In this document: piece by piece, positions 59,098 to 64,000 of the stretch
Numbering within the stretch: position 1 is the first letter of the stretch
Layout: the number at the start of each line of letters is the position of its first letter
Assembly (NCBI RefSeq): GCF_013366375.1
Contig: NZ_JABWMJ010000009.1
Location: 124,001-188,000, forward strand
Length of the DNA: 64,000 nt
Direction of reading: 5' to 3'
Source of the DNA: Rhizobacter koreensis
GTDB lineage: Bacteria; Pseudomonadota; Gammaproteobacteria; Burkholderiales; Burkholderiaceae_C
The notes under the pieces: model-generated
What the model saw: only the letters and a program-made list of their open reading frames with translations
Database searches by the model: none
What the model was told of the DNA's origin: nothing
Program-made: the position numbers and the translations under genes

Positions 59098-59792
59098 CGA
59101 TCCCGATGACCGAGCAGCACCTCTCCCTGCCGCACACCACCTGGCGCGTGGGCGCGCGCACGCGCCAGGTCGCCGCGGTCCTCGTCGGACTGGTGCTGCT
59201 CGCCGGCTGCGGCCTCACCCAGCCGCCGCCGGTGAAGGAGTCCTTCATGCTGGCGTCGCGGGCGGCGCCGACCGCTTCGCCGCGACCGCACGCGGCGACG
59301 CTGCGCATCGGCAGCTTCGGCGTCGTCGCGCCGTTCGAGGGCCGCGGCATCGTGTTCCGCACCACGGAAGTCAACTACCAGTCCGACTTCTACAACGAGT
59401 TCTTCGTCGCGCCCGGCGCAATGGTCCGCGAGCGCGTCGGCGCCTACCTGACGGCTGCGCGGCCGTTCCGCAGCATCGCGCTCGATCCGCGCGTGGCCGG
59501 GCGCTACCAGCTGCGCGGCGTCGTCACCCAGATGCTCGGCGACGTGCGCCACAAGGCGGCGCCGGCCGCCGTGCTGGCGATCCACTTCTACCTGGTCGCG
59601 ACCGACCCACCCGCCGACCGGCTGGTCTACGACCGCCTCGTCGAGCAGCGCGTCGCCCTGCCCGACACGTCCGCGCGCGCCGTCGTCGACGGCCTCGGCG
59701 CGGCGCTCGACCAGGTGCTGGCGACGCTCGCCGACGACCTCGGGCGGCTCGACCTGGCCGCGCTCGAAGCCAGCGCACCGCGCATGCGGTAG
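59094..59792 (+). CDS. ABC-type transport auxiliary lipoprotein (PqiC-like)
   Basis: A 232-residue lipoprotein: signal peptide ending in the lipobox LLAGC (Cys39), then a C-terminal domain (SFGVVAPFEGRGIVFRTTEVNYQSDFYNEFFVAP) of the ABC-transport auxiliary/PqiC family. It would complete a trans-envelope lipid path. The start is either GTG at 59094, overlapping the previous stop, or ATG at 59106; both give the same lipobox. No MlaC-like periplasmic chaperone gene is present in the operon. Confidence 0.88.
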   Translation: MTIPMTEQHLSLPHTTWRVGARTRQVAAVLVGLVLLAGCGLTQPPPVKESFMLASRAAPTASPRPHAATLRIGSFGVVAPFEGRGIVFRTTEVNYQSDFYNEFFVAPGAMVRERVGAYLTAARPFRSIALDPRVAGRYQLRGVVTQMLGDVRHKAAPAAVLAIHFYLVATDPPADRLVYDRLVEQRVALPDTSARAVVDGLGAALDQVLATLADDLGRLDLAALEASAPRMR

Positions 59793-59919
59793 AGCGGTTC
59801 GCCGACGCGCAGCTGGGCGAGGCGCTTCGAGCGGTCGCCGCGCGAGCGTGTCGCGGGACGGCGCGAGCAGCGGTTCGCGAGCTGCGCCGCCGGCACGAGC
59901 CGGTGACGCAGCACCGTGC

Positions 59920-62562
59920 TCAGCGCTCGAGCGGATGCAGCGCGCGCATCTGGCCGAGCCCGGTCACCTGGATCCAGGTGCCCGCGAGCGGCTGCTCCTC
60001 GAGCCCGGGCTTCGAGTAGTCGCACACGCCACCCGGGAACGCCGCCGCGATCGCCGCGAGGTCGCCGTCGCGCCGGCTGCCGGTCCACGTCGGGTCGAGC
60101 GCCGCATAGCCGGCGTAGTCGGCCGCGCTCACCGCCTTCAACGTGCACTGCATGGTGCGACCCTGCAGCGGCTCGCCGGCCTCGAAGCGCGGATACGACG
60201 ACGCGGGGTACTTCGCGTTGCAGCGCGTCGGCGTCGCTCCGATGTCGAGGGTGCCGGCCGGCGAGTTGCTGCCGTTGCCGCGCCGGAACACGCTGTTGTA
60301 GCCGCCGAACAGCTGGCGCTCCGCGATGAAGTCGTCGGCCGCGCCCGGCGTCGTCGCGCCGTAGCAGCCGTCGACCAGCGTGGTCGGCTTGTTGCGGACC
60401 ACCTTCTGCGCACGGCTCAGATTCGAGCGGTCGTTGCTGACCGCGGTCAGCCACTGATCCATGGCGTCGAACGCCTTCTGGGCCACGATCACGGTGCGCC
60501 CGCTCGACGCGGGGCGTGGTGCCTGCACCGGGCTCGCCGGATGCGCGTGCGGGTCCTGCGTGAAGGCCGCCACATTGGCCTGACCATTCCACATCACGTG
60601 GTTGTCGGCGTGCCCGGCGGCGGCGATCAGGCGCGCGCGCACCATGAAGTGGAAGAACTTGAGGTGCAGGTCGCCGGCGCCGGTGGCCTCGTTGTTGAGG
60701 CCGTCCATGTTGAGGATCGCGGTCTGCGAAAGGCCCGCGCCGCCCCACATGATCATCCCGCTCCGGTAGGCGTTGCGCAGGCCGGTCGCGTCGGGCTGCA
60801 CCCGCGCGGCGGTGAGGTTGCCGTCGATGTCGAAGCCGCCGATGCGCTGGTTCAGGTGGATGAACTGCGCCATCGTGATCTGGCCGCTGTTGAGCGCATT
60901 GAGCCCGTACTGCACGCCGACGTTGGCGGTGTACGAGCGGCCGAAGCCGTTGGCGTCGACGCCGAGCGTGTTCCGGTTGTGGTCGGCCACGTTGGGCCGC
61001 AGGCCGGTCGGGTTCGGCGCCAGCGTGCTGACCGGCGGTGCCGGCAGCTGGCCGAGCGGTGCGCTCGTCACCGCGTTCGGCGGGCTGTACTTCTCCTGCG
61101 CGCCGATGATCGCGTTGAACACCGAGCTGTTGCCGGCGCCGCCGGTCACGTTGTCGCGGTCGCCGGCATTCGCGGGGCGCAGCACCGAATCGGTCCGACC
61201 CGCCCAGAAGCTCGCCTGCTGGCGCACGCTGTGGTACGTCGAGAAGCCCGACGCCGCCGCGATCTCGCCATTGCTCCAGAGCGGCAGCGTCGGGTCGGCC
61301 GCGCGCCGCGCCGCGGTCGCGTTGTCGTAGACCGGGCTGTACGCGGTGTTCGGCACCGGCGTGTAGGTGCCGTTCTCGGTCGTGCCGCCCTTGGTGTGGT
61401 TGAGCTGATAGTTGTAGAGCAGGCGGCTGTCGACGCTCGCCGGGTTGGTGTTGTCCGGAAAGCCGTTGAGGGTGACGCTGCCGTCGAGCAGGCCCGGGTA
61501 CGCGTCCGCGATCATGCTCTGCTGCATCGCCGAGCCCGAGTTGCCCCAGCCCATGGTGTAGCGCACCGGCCCGTAGCCCTCGACCACCCGCTCCTTGACC
61601 ATCATCATGGTCTCGGCCGAGATGATGTGGTTGCAGTTCTGGCCGAAGTAGTTGAGCGTCGAGTTGGCGACCGCGAAACCCTTGCCGAGCGGCAGGTCGT
61701 TGAGTGCGTTGTTGTCGCCGCTGGCGCCGTTCGACGAGTTCGCCGAGCCGCCGACCGGGCCCATCGCGGTGCCCTGCACGTACCAGCCGCTGCCGCAGCT
61801 CTGCCCGAATGGATAGACCAGCTTGCCGTTCCAGTAGCTCGGCGCCTTGAGCGGGCTCGGCGCCGTGTCGGTCGCCGGATTCGCGAGCATCGCGATCTGG
61901 TAGATGCCGCGGTTGATCACGCCGGTCTCGACCCGCACGATGTACGGCACCTGCCGGCCGTCCTGCAGCGTCGTGGTCTCGACGCTCGGCGGCGGCGCCG
62001 CCGGGTCGTACTTCTGCCAGACCGCGGTGCCGGCGCGGGTCCTGTCGTGATAGACCCAGTCGATGCGCGTGGGCACGACGCAGTTCGGGTCGGTGCTCGG
62101 CGCTTCGCTCAGCCGCGGCCCGCCCGGGTACACCGTGAACTGGTGCGTCTGGCAGTGAAAGCTTCCCTCCTGCGGTGCGTACAGCACCGGCCCCTGCAAC
62201 GGGTGATTGGTGAGGGTGAGGCTGGCCAGGCGCCGCCCGGTGGCGCCGGCCTCGCGCACCTCGACCGTGTTCTCGCCGAGCTTCATGCCCGTCACGAGCC
62301 CCGTCGACGTGCGCCCGTCCGCGGCCTTCTGGAAGCTCGTGCTGACGTCGCTGCCGTTGAGCGTGACGACCACCGCAGGCAGCGCGTCGGTGATGGTCGA
62401 CGTGATGCGAAGCAGCGAGTCGCCGCCGCTGGTCAGGTTCTCGGGCGACGAGAGGCTCGTCACCGCGACCGGCGAGCTGTCGTCGTCGCTGCCGCCACAG
62501 CCGCCGAGCACGCCGGCCAGCGCCAGCGCGGGCACGACGGCGCCCCAGGTTCCTCGTTTCAT
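59920..62562 (-). CDS. DUF6351 family lipoprotein, probable esterase/hydrolase
   Basis: An 880-residue exported protein. The signal peptide ends at GGCGGS (Cys22 lipobox), so it is a lipoprotein. It has a long beta-rich N-terminal half starting with SSPENLTSGGDSLLRIT and NGSDVSTSFQ, and a nucleophile-like MGWGNSGSAMQQ in the middle. The overall sequence fits the DUF6351 family, proteins related to tannase/3-hydroxybutyrate oligomer hydrolase-like enzymes, of unproven function. The start ATG at 62562 is backed by AGGAGG upstream in the reading direction; the ATG at 62634 is upstream and less likely. Confidence 0.82.
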   Translation of the reverse strand: MKRGTWGAVVPALALAGVLGGCGGSDDDSSPVAVTSLSSPENLTSGGDSLLRITSTITDALPAVVVTLNGSDVSTSFQKAADGRTSTGLVTGMKLGENTVEVREAGATGRRLASLTLTNHPLQGPVLYAPQEGSFHCQTHQFTVYPGGPRLSEAPSTDPNCVVPTRIDWVYHDRTRAGTAVWQKYDPAAPPPSVETTTLQDGRQVPYIVRVETGVINRGIYQIAMLANPATDTAPSPLKAPSYWNGKLVYPFGQSCGSGWYVQGTAMGPVGGSANSSNGASGDNNALNDLPLGKGFAVANSTLNYFGQNCNHIISAETMMMVKERVVEGYGPVRYTMGWGNSGSAMQQSMIADAYPGLLDGSVTLNGFPDNTNPASVDSRLLYNYQLNHTKGGTTENGTYTPVPNTAYSPVYDNATAARRAADPTLPLWSNGEIAAASGFSTYHSVRQQASFWAGRTDSVLRPANAGDRDNVTGGAGNSSVFNAIIGAQEKYSPPNAVTSAPLGQLPAPPVSTLAPNPTGLRPNVADHNRNTLGVDANGFGRSYTANVGVQYGLNALNSGQITMAQFIHLNQRIGGFDIDGNLTAARVQPDATGLRNAYRSGMIMWGGAGLSQTAILNMDGLNNEATGAGDLHLKFFHFMVRARLIAAAGHADNHVMWNGQANVAAFTQDPHAHPASPVQAPRPASSGRTVIVAQKAFDAMDQWLTAVSNDRSNLSRAQKVVRNKPTTLVDGCYGATTPGAADDFIAERQLFGGYNSVFRRGNGSNSPAGTLDIGATPTRCNAKYPASSYPRFEAGEPLQGRTMQCTLKAVSAADYAGYAALDPTWTGSRRDGDLAAIAAAFPGGVCDYSKPGLEEQPLAGTWIQVTGLGQMRALHPLER

Positions 62563-62868
62563 CGGTTCTGTCTCCTCCTGATGGGCCGTGCCGCGCACGC
62601 CCTTGTATACGCCGCCCTTCATCACCCAAGCCATGGATGCATCGCGGCTCTCTGGAGTATGCGTCGCGCAGGCCGAGCACGCTGGCGCGGTGGCGACTCG
62701 GCAAGCGCGCCGTCATGCCGACTGCGGATGCGCGCACCGCGGCATTGACCGAAAACCGAGCAACGGCACGCGCCGGATGGCTCTTCCGAGCGATGGAACG
62801 CTCGGCCGGGCGCTCGAACACTGCCGACCCTGCGAGGCGCTGCCCGCGCCGCGAACGAAGGAGCTGCG
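62563..62868. other. divergent promoter region of the DUF6351 and PLD genes
   Basis: About 306 bases with no credible gene. On the minus strand, TATACA (62609-62604) could be a -10 element for the DUF6351 gene, but no clear -35 is present. The plus strand shows AAGGAG just before the phospholipase start. Confidence 0.35.
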
Positions 62869-64000
62869 ATGAACCACCTCCACCAAGCCGGTCACGACCC
62901 ACCGCCCGCCGCTGCGCGCCCACGATGGCTCGGCGCCCTGCGCACGCTGCTGCGCGCGCTGCCCGTGGTGATGCTCGCGCTCGCCGGCTGCGCGAGCCTG
63001 CCGAGCCCCGTCGAGCGCCCGACCTCGCACGCGCTCGACGACGTCGCCTCGACGGCGCTGGCGCGCGTCGCCGCCGCGTCGCTGCCGGACGGCGGCGACG
63101 CACGCTCGGGCTTTCGCCTGCTCGCCTCGAGTGCCGACGCGCTCGACGCGCGCATCGGCCTGACGCGCCGCGCCGAAAAGAGCCTCGACGTCCAGTACTA
63201 CCTGATCGCGAGCGACGCCACCGGGCTCGAGTTCCTCGGCGAGCTGCGCGACGCCGCGGCGCGCGGCGTGCGCGTGCGGCTGATGATCGACGACCTCTAC
63301 GCGGGCGGGCAGGACGCGCTGCTGGCCGGTCTCGAAGCGCTGCCGAACGTCGAGGTCCGCCTCTTCAACCCGCTGCCGTCACGGCGCGGCGGCGTCGCCT
63401 CGCGCGTGCTGCTGTCGCTGCACGAGTTCTCGCGCATCAACCGGCGCATGCACAACAAGCTGCTGATCGCCGACAACAGCTTCGCGGTCACCGGCGGGCG
63501 CAACGTCGCCAACGAATACTTCGGGCGCGGCGCGCCGGCCAACTTCATCGACATGGACGTGCTGGCTTCCGGCCCCGTCGTCGGCGAGCTGTCGGCGGTG
63601 TTCGACCGCTACTGGAACAGCGAGCAGGCATACCCCGCGCGCAGCGTGGTCAGCGGTCGCACGGCTCCGGCGCTGCGCGACAGCCTCGCGCGAGCGCTCG
63701 CCGGCCACGGCGACGACCGCCACGCGGCCGGCGCCGTGAGCGCCGAGCTCGACGCCGGCCGCATCGACCAGCACCTCGGCCGCGCCCGCGTGCTCGCCGA
63801 CCTGCCCGGCAAGGTCGCTGTCGCCACGCAAGCGGCGCCGCAGGAGAGCGCCGTCAGCAGCGCGACGCTCGACCTGATCGGCAGCGCGCGCGAGGACGTG
63901 CTGATCGCGACGCCCTACTTCATTCCCGGCGCGCGCGGCGTCGATGTGATGCGGCAGGCGGTCGCGAGCGGGGTGCGCCTCTCGGTGGTGACCAACTCGC
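62869..64000 (+). CDS. phospholipase D-type lipoprotein (cardiolipin synthase-like), 3' end outside window
   Basis: The first 377 codons are visible. A signal peptide ends in the lipobox LALAGC (Cys41). The first HKD motif is HNKLLIADNSFAVTGGRNVANEYF, where HxKxxxxD is complete; the second, at the C-terminal half, is beyond the window. The upstream segment KSLDVQYYLIASDATGLEFLGEL is typical of PLD_2 and cardiolipin synthase ClsC-like proteins. The start has the ribosome site AAGGAG. Lipoprotein status is unusual for cardiolipin synthases but is seen in this PLD family. The substrate is unknown. Confidence 0.9.
   Translation, partial: MNHLHQAGHDPPPAAARPRWLGALRTLLRALPVVMLALAGCASLPSPVERPTSHALDDVASTALARVAAASLPDGGDARSGFRLLASSADALDARIGLTRRAEKSLDVQYYLIASDATGLEFLGELRDAAARGVRVRLMIDDLYAGGQDALLAGLEALPNVEVRLFNPLPSRRGGVASRVLLSLHEFSRINRRMHNKLLIADNSFAVTGGRNVANEYFGRGAPANFIDMDVLASGPVVGELSAVFDRYWNSEQAYPARSVVSGRTAPALRDSLARALAGHGDDRHAAGAVSAELDAGRIDQHLGRARVLADLPGKVAVATQAAPQESAVSSATLDLIGSAREDVLIATPYFIPGARGVDVMRQAVASGVRLSVVTNS

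Overview
The window is about 64 kb of very GC-rich chromosome (I estimate close to 70% G+C by eye). It carries about 60 protein genes and I found no rRNA, tRNA, CRISPR array or insertion sequence. Gene order and protein types point to a betaproteobacterium of the order Burkholderiales, probably near the Rubrivivax/Methylibium/Rhizobacter lineages. The evidence is the smc-zipA-ligA block, dapC-dapD-(pilT/U)-dapE-prmB in a row, short QueF, a PEP-CTERM protein and a DUF6351 lipoprotein. Genus cannot be fixed from the sequence alone.

Layout. 1-5305: a cut-off CBS-domain gene, a homocysteine-forming O-acetylhomoserine sulfhydrylase, a hydrolase and a small membrane protein, then (minus strand) ligA. 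5355-10067: zipA and smc, read smc to zipA to ligA. 10203-16527: queF, a small disordered protein, then the lysine/peptidoglycan branch dapC-dapD-dapE with a PilT/PilU-type ATPase inserted between dapD and dapE, ending with prmB. 16758-19673: an ABC-F protein, an Ohr peroxidase and a small conserved protein. 19850-22469: asparaginase and lexA diverge around a LexA box; a helix-hairpin-helix protein follows lexA. 22557-26784: DUF1993 protein, then a coupled run of 2-hydroxyacid dehydrogenase, MFS exporter and split chromate transporter. 26861-28293: an ECF41-type sigma factor with its carboxymuconolactone-decarboxylase partner, each behind an identical promoter motif. 28467-31480: rlmB, a DUF1624 membrane protein and a PQQ-type sugar dehydrogenase.

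31580-36100 is the most distinctive accessory stretch: a minus-strand run of hydrolase, type III polyketide synthase, SAM methyltransferase and FAD oxidoreductase, resembling phenolic-lipid (alkylresorcinol/alkylpyrone) pathways. 36388-41507 holds a hypothetical protein, an AmiD-like lipoprotein amidase, a single-domain response regulator, a PF10005-type zinc peptidase, a Tat-exported hemerythrin protein and a patatin. 41554-48020: S9 peptidase, serA, a hybrid sensor kinase and a 5'-3' exonuclease. 48169-51724: small membrane protein, VOC protein, PEP-CTERM protein and a second soluble sugar-dehydrogenase-type beta-propeller.

51737-55808 is a three-gene, stop/start-overlapping operon for a periplasmic molybdenum hydroxylase/aldehyde dehydrogenase (triheme cytochrome c, [2Fe-2S] subunit, molybdopterin subunit). 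56190-59792 is a four-gene Mla-type lipid transporter (STAS-permease fusion, ATPase, MCE protein, auxiliary lipoprotein). The window ends with a large DUF6351 lipoprotein and the 5' part of a phospholipase D-type lipoprotein gene.

The strongest sequence-level discoveries are two TGTCACA-N16-CGTC promoters in front of the ECF41 sigma gene and its partner, the LexA operator, and the type III PKS cluster. All functions are read from protein motifs without database searches.
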